Below, in pieces: positions 20,323 to 29,384 of a DNA stretch of 64,000 bases (position 1 is the stretch's first letter; the number at the start of each line of letters is the position of its first letter). The DNA is from JBGSTR01 sp963707135 (GTDB lineage Bacteria; Pseudomonadota; Gammaproteobacteria; Chromatiales; Chromatiaceae). The notes under the pieces are model-generated. The model was not told the origin of the DNA. It ran no database searches and saw only the letters and a list, made by a program, of their open reading frames with translations. The DNA lies in assembly GCA_963707135.1 (NCBI GenBank), contig CAVPOY010000042.1:1-64000 (forward strand). The letters run 5' to 3'. Made by a program: the position numbers and the translations under genes.

Positions 20323-21230
20323 GCGACGGCGAGCGGCTGAGCGTAGCTGATCGGGGCCGTCGCCGGGTCTTCGAACACTACCTCTTCCCAGGCCGTACGG
20401 TCTGCCATTAAGGCGCGCAGCAGGCTGTTGTTCAACCCGTGGCCCGACTTGTGTCCCTCGAAAGCGCCGATCAGGGTGTGGCCAAGAAGGTACAGATCGC
20501 CGATCGCGTCGAGTATCTTGTGCTTGACGAACTCGTCGTCGTAGCGAAGGCCCTCTTCGTTCAGGACGCGGAACTCGTCCACGACGACCGCGTTGTCCAG
20601 GCTGCCGCCTAATGCAAGGTTCTGCTGGCGCAGGGCCTCGATCTCGCGCAGGAACCCGAACGTCCGCGCCCGGCTGATCTCCCTGACGAACGACGAGGTC
20701 GAGAAGTCCACGCGCGCGCGCTTCGACCGTGCGTTGAACGCCGGGTGATCGAAATCGATCGTGAACTCGACCTTGAAACCGTCGTAGGGCGTGAAGCGGG
20801 CGTACTTGTCCCCGTCGCGGACCTCGATCGGTCGCTTGATACGGATGAAGCGCTTGGCCCGGTTCTGCTCCTCGACGCCGGCGGACTGGATGAGAAATAC
20901 GAAGGGCCCGGCACTGCCATCCATGATCGGTACCTCGGCCGCGCTGACGTCCACGTAGGCGTTGTCGATTCCGAGACCGGCAAACGCCGAGAGCAGGTGC
21001 TCCACCGTCGAGACACGGACGTCTCCGTTCACCAGAGTGGTGGACAGACGCGTATCGCCGACATTGTGCGGGCAGGCGTGGATCTCGACCGGGCGGTCGA
21101 GATCCACGCGCCGGAACACGATGCCGGTATCGGGGGCCGCCGGGCGAAGGGTCAGATAGACCTTCTCGCCCGTGTGCAGGCCGACACCGGTGGCACGAAT
21201 GACATTTTTCAGCGTACGTTGCTTGAGCAT
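20319..21230 (-). CDS. lpxC: UDP-3-O-acyl-N-acetylglucosamine deacetylase
   Basis: The 303-aa product starts at ATG 21230 (MLKQRTLKNVIRATGVGLH), the canonical N-terminus. LpxC catalyses the committed, zinc-dependent step of lipid A synthesis. Zinc ligands lie in STVEHLLSAF and in HKILDAIGDLYLLGH; the catalytic GHKSGHGLNN block is intact. It follows ftsZ after a 255-bp gap with its own promoter, so it can be expressed apart from the division operon. Confidence 0.96.
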   Translation of the reverse strand: MLKQRTLKNVIRATGVGLHTGEKVYLTLRPAAPDTGIVFRRVDLDRPVEIHACPHNVGDTRLSTTLVNGDVRVSTVEHLLSAFAGLGIDNAYVDVSAAEVPIMDGSAGPFVFLIQSAGVEEQNRAKRFIRIKRPIEVRDGDKYARFTPYDGFKVEFTIDFDHPAFNARSKRARVDFSTSSFVREISRARTFGFLREIEALRQQNLALGGSLDNAVVVDEFRVLNEEGLRYDDEFVKHKILDAIGDLYLLGHTLIGAFEGHKSGHGLNNSLLRALMADRTAWEEVVFEDPATAPISYAQPLAVA

Positions 21231-21388
21231 CGTCCAGTTTCCCCCATCGCATCTCACGGCGGCAGGCGGTTCGCACTCCACCCGGCATCGGTTCCGCTCG
21301 TGCTCCGGCCTGTCCGTGCCGGCGATGCGGCAACCATCCGGTCGCGAAATCGCGTTGGGCTCGCCCGCGGGACTTGAGCCTCGCGCAT

Positions 21389-21417
21389 AGCTTAGGGTTT
21401 TCCCGGACGTTTATCAA
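21389..21417 (-). promoter_or_regulatory. Probable lpxC promoter
   Basis: On the minus strand TTGATA (21412-21417, 5/6 of the -35 consensus) is followed after 17 bp by TAAGCT (21389-21394, 3/6 of the -10 consensus). The area around it (21411-21465) is clearly less GC-rich than its surroundings. Confidence 0.4.
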
Positions 21418-21485
21418 GCGCTAAGTTAAATCTGAGCTAATGTCATTGATTTAATGGACTTTATCGTGGAAGGGTATCCCCTAGG

Positions 21486-22655
21486 TCAGTCGGCCTGACG
21501 GCGCAGGAAGGCCGGGATATCAAGGTAGTCGAGATCGCTGTCGGCGATCACCTCTGCCGCGGCGCCACCGGCAGCCGCGACCTTGCGCCGAATCGCCGGC
21601 CGATCGTACTCCCGGTAATCGGGGCCTGCGTCCGTCGTGTTCTCGGCCACCAGGTGGACCGCGGGCTCTTGATGTCTCGGGCGCATCACCGTGACCCGTC
21701 GGGCCCCCAGACCGGTGGCGACGACCGTCACCCGCAGCTCATCGTCGAGCTCCGGGTCGATGACGGTGCCGACCACGACCGTGGCGTCGTCGTCGGCGAA
21801 GTCGCGGACCGTATTGCCGACCTCGTCGAACTCACCGATCGCCAGGCTCAGACCGGCCGTGATATTGACCAGGATCCCCTTGGCGCCGGCCAGATCGATG
21901 TCTTCGAGCAACGGGCTGTTGATCGCGGCCTCCGCGGCCTCTCGGGCGCGGTTCTGCCCGCGTGCCGAGCCGGTGCCCATCATCGAGACGCCCATCTCGG
22001 ACATCACGGTCTTGACGTCGGCGAAATCGACGTTGATCAGCCCGGGCCGCGTGATCAGTTCGGCGATACCCTGCGTGGCGTTGAGCAGGACGTCATTCGC
22101 GGCCTTGAAGGCGTCGAGCAGCGACATGTCCTTGCCCAGGACGGCGAGCAATTTCTCGTTCGGGATGGTGATCAGCGAGTCGACGTTCTTCGCCAACGCG
22201 TTGATGCCGTCCTCGGCCACCCGCTTGCGCTTGGTGCCCTCGAACGGGAAGGGCTTGGTCACCACCGCGACGGTCAGGATCCCGAGCTCCTTGGCCACCT
22301 CGGCCACCACTGGGGCCGCGCCGGTCCCGGTCCCGCCGCCCATGCCGGCGGTGATGAAGACCATGTCCGCACCCTCAATGGCATCCTGGATACGGTCACG
22401 ATCCTCCATCGCAGCCTGCTTGCCGACCTCCGGATCGGCACCGGCACCCAGGCCCTTGGTGATGCCCGAGCCCAGCTGAAGGATGGTCTTGACGTTGGAG
22501 CTCTTGAGCGCCTGAGCGTCCGTGTTGGCGCAGATGAAGTCGACGCCCTCGATGTTGGCCGCGACCATGTGATTGACCGCGTTGCCGCCGCCACCGCCGA
22601 CGCCGATCACCTTTATGACTGCATTCTGGGTCTGGGTATCCATCATTTCGAACAT
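21486..22655 (-). CDS. ftsZ: Cell division GTPase FtsZ
   Basis: The 389-aa product forms the Z-ring. It has the nucleotide-binding signature GGGTGTGAAP, the T3-type GVGGGGGNAVNHM loop and the NVDFADVKTVM block containing the catalytic T7-loop Asp. It ends in LDYLDIPAFLRRQAD, the conserved tail that binds FtsA and ZipA. The linker before the tail is Ala/Arg-rich. It follows ftsA after 217 bp, a GC-rich gap without a clear promoter. Confidence 0.98.
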   Translation of the reverse strand: MFEMMDTQTQNAVIKVIGVGGGGGNAVNHMVAANIEGVDFICANTDAQALKSSNVKTILQLGSGITKGLGAGADPEVGKQAAMEDRDRIQDAIEGADMVFITAGMGGGTGTGAAPVVAEVAKELGILTVAVVTKPFPFEGTKRKRVAEDGINALAKNVDSLITIPNEKLLAVLGKDMSLLDAFKAANDVLLNATQGIAELITRPGLINVDFADVKTVMSEMGVSMMGTGSARGQNRAREAAEAAINSPLLEDIDLAGAKGILVNITAGLSLAIGEFDEVGNTVRDFADDDATVVVGTVIDPELDDELRVTVVATGLGARRVTVMRPRHQEPAVHLVAENTTDAGPDYREYDRPAIRRKVAAAGGAAAEVIADSDLDYLDIPAFLRRQAD

Positions 22656-22872
22656 TGCTCAATCTCCTCAAGCGCCAAGCGCTTTGTTTTACCTGCCAAC
22701 CTCATTGGGCCCGCCTTTGCGGCGGGGCCCAACCCCCGACATCAACCCGGCACCGCCGGTGCCGAGCCCCCCGAGACCGCAGGTCTGCGGTCCCCTGCTC
22801 CGACTGGGATCGAGGCCGATCCACGCCGAGAGCTCATAACGGCCAGGCACTCGTCCCGGCCGCTCGATACGG

Positions 22873-24108
22873 TCAGAAATTGCCCTGGAACCAGCTGCGC
22901 ATCCGCGCCCATACGCCCTTCAGGCCGCGCCCCTCAGACAGCTCCGGACGGCGGGCGAAACGGTTCTGGCGGGCGTACATCAGCAACCCGACACCGGTGG
23001 AGTAGACCGGGTTGCCGATCACGTCATCGGACCCGAGCACGTACTGGGGCACACCCAGACGGACCGGCATGTGGAAGACCTCCTCGGCGAGATCGATCAG
23101 CCCCTCCATCTTTGAGCTGCCCCCGGTCAGCACCACGCCCCCGGCGACCAGGTCCTCGAACCCGCTGCGCCGAAGCTCCCGCTGCAGTAGCGTCAGGAGC
23201 TCCTCGTAACGGGGCTCGACGACCTCCGCCAGGGTCTGGCGCGAGAGACGGCGCGGCGGTCGATCACCGATACTCGGGACCTCGATGGTCTCACCGTTGG
23301 CGGCGAGCTGGGTCAGTGCACAGGCGTGCTGGATCTTGATCTGCTCGGCGTGCTGGGTCGGCGTGCGCAGGGCGACGGCGATGTCGTTGGTCACCTGATC
23401 ACCGGCGATCGGGATCACCGCGGTGTGCCGGATCGCGCCATCGGTGAATACCGCCAGGTCCGTCGTACCGCCGCCAATGTCCACCAGACATACGCCGAGC
23501 TCCTTCTCGTCCTCGCCGAGCACCGAGTAGCTCGCGCTGAGCTGCTCGAGCACCAGGTCGTCCACCTCGAGCCCGCAGCGGCGGATGCACTTGACGATGT
23601 TCTGCGCGGCGCTCACGGCGCCGATCACCATATGGACCCGCGCCTCGAGGCGTACGCCGCACATGCCGATGGGCTCGCGGATGCCTTCCTGGTCGTCGAT
23701 GATGAATTCCTGGGGCAGGATGTGCAGGATCTTCTGGTCCGCCGGTATGGCCACCGCGCGCGCGGCGTCTATGACCCGGTCCACGTCCGCCTGGGTCACC
23801 TCGCTCTCCTTGATGGCCGTTATGCCGTGGGAGTTGAGGCTGCGGATGTGGCTCCCCGCGATCCCCGCATGGACCGAGTGGATTTCGCACCCCGCCATCA
23901 GCTCGGCCTCTTCGACCGCGCGCTGGATCGACTGGACCGTGGATTCGATATCCACGACCACACCCTTTTTCAGGCCCCGGGACGGATGGGTCCCGATACC
24001 GATGATCTCGATCTGGTCGTCGTCCTTTAGCTCGCCGACCAGCGCGGCGATCTTCGACGTGCCGATATCCAGACCAACCAGCAGATTCTTGTCGTTGCGT
24101 CGCGACAT
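22873..24108 (-). CDS. ftsA: Cell division actin-like protein FtsA
   Basis: The 411-aa product tethers FtsZ to the membrane and recruits later division proteins. It shows the actin-like ATP-binding blocks GLDIGTSKIAALVGE and DIGGGTTDLAVF, plus GGVVLTGGSSKMEG. The C-terminal amphipathic membrane-targeting helix is visible as VWARMRSWFQGNF. It starts 6 nt after ftsQ. Confidence 0.97.
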   Translation of the reverse strand: MSRRNDKNLLVGLDIGTSKIAALVGELKDDDQIEIIGIGTHPSRGLKKGVVVDIESTVQSIQRAVEEAELMAGCEIHSVHAGIAGSHIRSLNSHGITAIKESEVTQADVDRVIDAARAVAIPADQKILHILPQEFIIDDQEGIREPIGMCGVRLEARVHMVIGAVSAAQNIVKCIRRCGLEVDDLVLEQLSASYSVLGEDEKELGVCLVDIGGGTTDLAVFTDGAIRHTAVIPIAGDQVTNDIAVALRTPTQHAEQIKIQHACALTQLAANGETIEVPSIGDRPPRRLSRQTLAEVVEPRYEELLTLLQRELRRSGFEDLVAGGVVLTGGSSKMEGLIDLAEEVFHMPVRLGVPQYVLGSDDVIGNPVYSTGVGLLMYARQNRFARRPELSEGRGLKGVWARMRSWFQGNF

Positions 24109-24114
24109 CCAGTT

Positions 24115-24909
24115 TTATCCCCTTTTTCCCGATCGCGGATCGCGATCCGTGTCAGCGCGCGCCTGGGCGTCCGCGCTCCGTACCCATTTGACGACGAACC
24201 CGTTGCTGTAGCGCAGGTCCACCACTTCGGCCTGGCCGGCCGCGTCCAGCTGCGTGGCGCTGCCGATGAAACGAGCGAGCCGTTGGTCGATGGTGCCGGT
24301 CCCCAGTTCGAGACGGGTTCCGGACACCAGCTCCAAGCGCCAAGCACCGCGCGCGTCCACCGAGAGGCTCAGGATCAGGTGACCGACCAGCATCAGCTCG
24401 TCGCGCCACTTCTGGTATCTCTGCACGACGGCAGGCGCCCGCTTGTCCTCCCCCTCCAGCAGCGGAAGTCCGGCAGGGACCGTCCCGGTCGTCGGGTGGA
24501 AAACAACGCCTTCGGCCGTCACCAGCCCGTCGGCATTCCAACGGGCGATGGGTCGATGCTCCTGGACCCTGACCCGCAGCCTGTCCGGCCACACCCGGCG
24601 CAGGCTCGCGGTGCCGACCCAGGGAAGCTCTTCGGCGGCCTCCTTCAGCTCAAGAAGGTCGGCGGTCAGTAGCCCGCCTCTCAGACGCTCGCCGATCTTC
24701 TGCCGCAGCAACTCGGAGGAGTGGTGATGCACCTCCCCCTCGACCTCGATAATGCGCACCGGCAGCAGCCTGGGTTCCCAGTAGCCGAAGAGCCAGGCGA
24801 CACCGGCGATCGACCCGAGCAGCAACAGCCCCATCAGGGCGAGCAGCCGGGTAAAGCGGGGCCTAGGCTCCGGCTCCGGGGTCTGGTCCTGGGCGGTCGG
24901 CTCAGCCAC
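24115..24909 (-). CDS. ftsQ: Cell division protein FtsQ
   Basis: The 264-aa bitopic protein has a short cytoplasmic tail, one membrane helix (LLALMGLLLLGSIAGVAWLFG, about residues 23-43), a POTRA domain (VRIIEVEGEVHHHSSELL onward) and the FtsQ beta domain with WPDRLRVRVQEHRPIARWN. It links FtsA/FtsZ with FtsB, FtsL and FtsI. The gene overlaps ddlB by 8 nt. Confidence 0.95.
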   Translation of the reverse strand: MAEPTAQDQTPEPEPRPRFTRLLALMGLLLLGSIAGVAWLFGYWEPRLLPVRIIEVEGEVHHHSSELLRQKIGERLRGGLLTADLLELKEAAEELPWVGTASLRRVWPDRLRVRVQEHRPIARWNADGLVTAEGVVFHPTTGTVPAGLPLLEGEDKRAPAVVQRYQKWRDELMLVGHLILSLSVDARGAWRLELVSGTRLELGTGTIDQRLARFIGSATQLDAAGQAEVVDLRYSNGFVVKWVRSADAQARADTDRDPRSGKRG

Positions 24910-25825
24910 GCTCGAAGCTCGTCTCCAGGATCTGCCACACCAGATCGTCGAACCCGATCCCCGCGGCCCGCGCGGCCATCGGCACCAGGCTGTGGTCGGT
25001 CATGCCGGGAACCGTGTTGATTTCCAGCAGGTAAGGCGCGCCGGCCGCGTCCACCATCAGGTCCACGCGACCCCAACCGCTCGCGCCGACCGACTCGAAG
25101 GCATCGAGCGCGATCTGCCGCAGGCGCCCTTCCTCGACTTCATCGAGACCGCAGGGGCACAGGTAACGGGTAGTTTCGGACTGGTACTTTGCGTCGAAGT
25201 CATAGAAGGCGTGGGGCGTCTCCAGCTTGATCAGCGGAAGGGCCTCATGGCCGAGTATCGCGCAGGTGTATTCCGCGCCGTGGATCCAGCGCTCGGCGAG
25301 CACGAGCGGGTCAAAATCCGCTGCCGCGCGCCAGGCCCGGTCCAGCTCATCCTCCGCCTCGACCCGGGTCATGCCGATGCTCGAGCCCTCGTGGGCCGGC
25401 TTGAACATCAGCGGGAAACCCAGGGCCGCCGCGGCCGCGAGATCGGCCTCGCCGCGAACCAGGACCGATTCCGCCGTCGGGAGCCCGTATCCTGACCAGG
25501 CCAGCTTACAGCGGTACTTGTCCATACCGAGGGCGGAGCCGAGTACGCCGGAGCCCGTGTAGGGCATACCGATGGTCTCCAGGGCACCCTGAATCACGCC
25601 GTCCTCCCCGCCGCGCCCGTGCAGGATCACGAAGGCGCGGTCATAGGAGCCGGTCCGCAACTCCTCCAGCACCCGCGCGTCCGGATCGACCGGGTGGGCG
25701 TCAACGCCCTTGCGCAAGAGTGCGGCGAGCACCGCGTTGCCGCTCTTCAATGAGATCTCGCGCTCCGCCGCCTGCCCTCCGAGCAGCACGGCGACCTTTC
25801 CGAATCGGGCCGCATCTGTCGTCAT
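24902..25825 (-). CDS. ddlB: D-alanine--D-alanine ligase B
   Basis: The 307-aa ATP-grasp enzyme makes the D-Ala-D-Ala end of the peptidoglycan stem. Visible family motifs include HGRGGEDGVIQG, KPAHEGSSIGMTRV, the metal-binding end LLEINTVPGMTDHSLVPM and the D-Ala-binding GWGRVDLMVD. Length is typical of the DdlB class. It overlaps murB by 4 nt (ATGA). Confidence 0.97.
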   Translation of the reverse strand: MTTDAARFGKVAVLLGGQAAEREISLKSGNAVLAALLRKGVDAHPVDPDARVLEELRTGSYDRAFVILHGRGGEDGVIQGALETIGMPYTGSGVLGSALGMDKYRCKLAWSGYGLPTAESVLVRGEADLAAAAALGFPLMFKPAHEGSSIGMTRVEAEDELDRAWRAAADFDPLVLAERWIHGAEYTCAILGHEALPLIKLETPHAFYDFDAKYQSETTRYLCPCGLDEVEEGRLRQIALDAFESVGASGWGRVDLMVDAAGAPYLLEINTVPGMTDHSLVPMAARAAGIGFDDLVWQILETSFERG

Positions 25826-26706
25826 TGGCTTGCTCCGCCGACGCGTCGCACCTCGGGAACCAGCCGCACGCCCGTCGCGCGCTCGACCGAGCGCTGCACA
25901 TGGTCGATCAGCCAGGAAATGTCCTGAGCGCTCGCGTCACCGCTGTTGATGATGAAATTCGCGTGTTTTTCCGAAACCTGGGCCCCGCCGATGCGGTGTC
26001 CCTTCAGGCCCGTGGCCTCGATCAGCCGCGCCGCGTGGTCGCCCGTCGGATTGCGGAACACGGATCCGCAGCTCGGCAGGCTGGCGGGCTGGGTGCGCGC
26101 CCGCTGCTCCAGCAGTTCCCGGATGCGCTCCAGTCCGGCGGTCCCGTTGCCCGGTTTCAGCGCCAGCTCCACGTCCAAGAACCACTCGCCGACGGGTCCA
26201 TCGACCTGGCGGTAACCGACGAGGAAGTCCCCCGGGTACCGCACCCGTTCTGTCCCGGTGCGGTCGACGGTGCGCACCCGCGCGACGTGCGGCCAGGTCT
26301 CGCCGCCCCAGGCGCCGGCATTCATCGCCAGCGCCCCGCCCATGGTTCCCGGGATGCCTGCCAGAAACTCGATGCCCACCAGGTCATGCCGTGCCGCGAA
26401 TCGCGCGACCTTGGCGCAGGAGACCCCGGACTCGGCGATCATCCCGTGCTCGCCCAGCCGCTCCAGCCGGGTCAGGCAGCCCTGGGTCTCGATAACCGTC
26501 CCGGCGAACCCCTCGTCCGGGACCAGCAGATTGCTTCCGAGACCGAGCCAGAGCAGCGGCTCCGCCGGGTCCAGGCCGCGCAGGAACTCGACCAGGTCGT
26601 CCCGGTCCGCCGGCCGGTAGAGGCGCCGCGCCGGCCCGCCCACCCGCCAACTCGTGTGGCGGGCGAGCGGCTCGTTTTCGCGCAGCTCCCCCCTCAGGTG
26701 CCCCAT
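25822..26706 (-). CDS. murB: UDP-N-acetylenolpyruvoylglucosamine reductase
   Basis: The 294-aa flavoenzyme reduces the enolpyruvyl group to give UDP-MurNAc. It has NEPLARHTSWRVGGPA, LGLGSNLLVPDEGF, GIPGTMGGALAMNAGAWG (FAD-binding core) and the proton-donor Ser in SCGSVFRNP. It is of the shorter, type II form lacking the extra Tyr loop of the E. coli enzyme. A 174-bp gap separates it from murC, the only sizeable gap between mur genes here. Confidence 0.95.
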   Translation of the reverse strand: MGHLRGELRENEPLARHTSWRVGGPARRLYRPADRDDLVEFLRGLDPAEPLLWLGLGSNLLVPDEGFAGTVIETQGCLTRLERLGEHGMIAESGVSCAKVARFAARHDLVGIEFLAGIPGTMGGALAMNAGAWGGETWPHVARVRTVDRTGTERVRYPGDFLVGYRQVDGPVGEWFLDVELALKPGNGTAGLERIRELLEQRARTQPASLPSCGSVFRNPTGDHAARLIEATGLKGHRIGGAQVSEKHANFIINSGDASAQDISWLIDHVQRSVERATGVRLVPEVRRVGGASQ

Positions 26707-26880
26707 GTCAGCCTTTCCGAGTCTGTTCCGTTCGGCGTCCCACGGTCGCCGGCGCGACGGCGCGTGAGCGCCTCATCAGCGTCAGGCGACCTATGACCCG
26801 CCGCAGCGGTTCGCCGCACCCCATCTGCAATCGTCTAGGCAAGCTGTTCTGTCTCATCGTTTCCCCCGGGCGTGCGCCCG

Positions 26881-28308
26881 TCATGTCCCCTGCTCAAGCA
26901 GCGCCGGCAGCCGTGCCGCAAGGCCGCCGATGTCCCCGGCGCCCATCAGCATCACCAGGTCGCCGTCCTCCATCAGGTTGTCCAGGAGCCTCGGCACCTC
27001 ATCGATGCCCTGGGCGAATACCGGATCGGTATCCCCGCGCGCCCGAATCGCCCAGCTCAGCGCCCGCCCGTCGGCGCCGGCGATCGGCGCCTCGCCGGCC
27101 GCGTAGACCTCGCAGAGCACCAGCCGGTCCGGAAGGGACAGGACCTGCACGAAGTCCTCGAATAGCTCCTGGGTACGGGTGTAACGGTGCGGCTGAAACA
27201 CCAGGACCAGCCGGCGGCCGGGCCAGCCGGCGCGGGCCGCCTCAAGTGTCGCGGCGACCTCTCGCGGGTGGTGCCCATAGTCGTCCACCAGGGTCAGCTC
27301 CCTACCCGACGCGTCCCGAATCTCGCTGACGACGAACCTCCTGCCGACGCCGTCGAAGCCAGACATCGCCCGCTGGATGGCGCCCTCGTCGATGCCCAGT
27401 TCCAGCCCGACGGTGATCGCGGCGAGCGCGTTCAGCACGTTGTGCCGGCCGGGAAGGTTCAACTCCACCGGGATCGGCCGCTCAAGATCGGCGCCCTCAA
27501 CCTCGAACAGCATCCGCAGACCCTGCTGGCGCACGGCCACCGCCCGCACGTCGGCCTCGGCCCGGGTGCCATAGGTACGCACGGGCCGGGAGACCATCGG
27601 AACCAGCGAACGGACCTCGTCGTCGTCGATGCACAACACGGCGAGCCCGTAGAAGGGCAGATGATGCAGGAACTCCATGAAGGTGCCGCGCAGCCGGTTG
27701 AAGTCGTTGCCGTAGGTGCGCATGTGATCGGCGTCGATGTTGGTGACAATCGACACCATCGGCTGCAGATACAGAAAGGACGCGTCGCTCTCGTCCGCTT
27801 CGGCGATCAGGTACTTGGTGGTGCCGAGCTTGGCGTTCGCCTCGGCGCTGTTTAGCCGGCCGCCAATGACGAACGTCGGGTCGAGCCCGCCCTCGGTCAG
27901 CAGGCTCGCCAGCAGGCTGGTGGTCGTGGTCTTGCCGTGGGTCCCGGCGACCGCGACCCCGTAATAGAAGCGCATCAGCTCCGCGAGCATCTCGGCCCGG
28001 CGCACGACGGGGATCCGGTCGGACCTGGCGCGCGCTATCTCCGGGTTGGCCTCGTCGATGGCGGTCGACACCACCACGGCATCGGCGCCCGACACCTGTT
28101 CGGCGCTGTGACCGATGAAGACCTCCACGCCGCGCTCGCGCAGGCGACGGGTGACTTCGCTCTCGCGCTGATCGGACCCGGCGACCTCGTAGCCGAGATT
28201 GGCCATCAGCTCGGCGATCCCGCTCATGCCGGCGCCGCCGATCCCGATGAAATGGAGCCGGCGCACTCGCCCCATGTTGGCCGCCGTATGGGTAACGTGG
28301 GCGTTCAT
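26881..28308 (-). CDS. murC: UDP-N-acetylmuramate--L-alanine ligase
   Basis: The 475-aa Mur ligase adds the first amino acid of the stem peptide. It shows FIGIGGAGMSGIAELM at the N-terminal Rossmann fold, the ATP loop AVAGTHGKTTTTSLLA, NLPGRHNVLNALAAI and YGHHPREVAATL. Start and murG stop overlap by 4 nt. Confidence 0.97.
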   Translation of the reverse strand: MNAHVTHTAANMGRVRRLHFIGIGGAGMSGIAELMANLGYEVAGSDQRESEVTRRLRERGVEVFIGHSAEQVSGADAVVVSTAIDEANPEIARARSDRIPVVRRAEMLAELMRFYYGVAVAGTHGKTTTTSLLASLLTEGGLDPTFVIGGRLNSAEANAKLGTTKYLIAEADESDASFLYLQPMVSIVTNIDADHMRTYGNDFNRLRGTFMEFLHHLPFYGLAVLCIDDDEVRSLVPMVSRPVRTYGTRAEADVRAVAVRQQGLRMLFEVEGADLERPIPVELNLPGRHNVLNALAAITVGLELGIDEGAIQRAMSGFDGVGRRFVVSEIRDASGRELTLVDDYGHHPREVAATLEAARAGWPGRRLVLVFQPHRYTRTQELFEDFVQVLSLPDRLVLCEVYAAGEAPIAGADGRALSWAIRARGDTDPVFAQGIDEVPRLLDNLMEDGDLVMLMGAGDIGGLAARLPALLEQGT

Positions 28309-29384
28309 GCCCGGGCGACCTCCCAGCAGGCGGCCGCGATCCGCTCGGCCGCGTCCGGCCGTGCGAGCGAGCGGGCCGCCTCGGCCATGTCCAGCAGGGC
28401 CCGTCGATCGGAGAGGAGTCCCGCGAGCAGATCGGAGAGACCCTCGACGGTCAGGTCGCGCTGGATCTGCATCCGCGCCGCACCGGCGTCGGCCAGGAAT
28501 CGAGCGTTCCCCGCCTGATGGTCGTCGACGGCGTGCGGATAAGGCACCAAGATCGAGGCGACCCCTGCTGCGGCCAGTTCCGAGACCGTCAGCGCGCCGG
28601 CCCGGCAGACCACCAGGTCCGCCCAGGCATAGGCCTCGGCCATATCCCGGATGAAAGGCTCCACCTCGGCCTGCACCCCGGCTTTCCGGTAGCTTTCGCG
28701 GGCGATCTCGAGTGTCCGTTCACCGGCTTGATGACGAACCTGGGGTCGCGCCGCCTCTGGCAGGCCGGCGAGGGCCGGCGGCACGGTCTCGTTCAGGACC
28801 TGGGCGCCCAGCGAACCGCCGAGCACCAGCAACCGGCCCGGACCCTCGCGCCCGGCAAATCGAGTCGCCGGTTCCGGAAGGTCCTTGATGGCACTGCGCA
28901 CCGGATTTCCGCTCGCGACCGCGCCGCGCCCGGTCGGGAAGCTGCCCGGAAATGCCTCGTAGACCCGAGTCGCGATCCGGGAAAGCCAGAGGTTAGTCAT
29001 GCCGGGCACGCGGTTCTGCTCGTGAATCACCAGAGGTACCCCCAGCAGCCGCGCGGCGAGCCCGCCGGGCCCGGACGCGAACCCGCCCATGCCAAGAACC
29101 ACCGCCGGCCGGCGTCGACCGAGAATGCCGCGGGCCTGCCACAGGGCCCCGGCCAGCTTGATCGGGGCGCCCAGCAACTGGCCGATGCCCTTGCCACGCA
29201 GACCCTCGATTCGGATCCACTCCATCTCGAATCCGTGCTCGGGCACCAGTCTCGATTCCATCCCCTTTTGGGTACCGATCCAGAACACGCCCATGCCCTG
29301 CTCGCGCAGCACGTCGGCCACCGCGAGTGCCGGGAACACGTGGCCACCGGTACCACCGGCCATGACGCCTATGCTCGCGCCCAT
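28305..29384 (-). CDS. murG: UDP-GlcNAc transferase MurG (lipid II synthesis)
   Basis: The 359-aa glycosyltransferase adds GlcNAc to lipid I at the inner face of the membrane. The start at ATG 29384 gives the canonical MGASIGVMAGGTGGHVFPAL. Other motifs are GMGGFASGPGGLAARLLGVP, HEQNRVPGMTN and CRAGALTVSELAAAG. It overlaps the end of ftsW by 16 nt. Confidence 0.97.
   Translation of the reverse strand: MGASIGVMAGGTGGHVFPALAVADVLREQGMGVFWIGTQKGMESRLVPEHGFEMEWIRIEGLRGKGIGQLLGAPIKLAGALWQARGILGRRRPAVVLGMGGFASGPGGLAARLLGVPLVIHEQNRVPGMTNLWLSRIATRVYEAFPGSFPTGRGAVASGNPVRSAIKDLPEPATRFAGREGPGRLLVLGGSLGAQVLNETVPPALAGLPEAARPQVRHQAGERTLEIARESYRKAGVQAEVEPFIRDMAEAYAWADLVVCRAGALTVSELAAAGVASILVPYPHAVDDHQAGNARFLADAGAARMQIQRDLTVEGLSDLLAGLLSDRRALLDMAEAARSLARPDAAERIAAACWEVARA

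Noticed and set aside
22656..22872. A promoter for ftsZ in the 217-bp ftsA-ftsZ gap
   Set aside because: The gap is very GC-rich and I find no acceptable -35/-10 pair, so ftsZ is assumed to be read from upstream or from promoters within ftsA and ftsQ.
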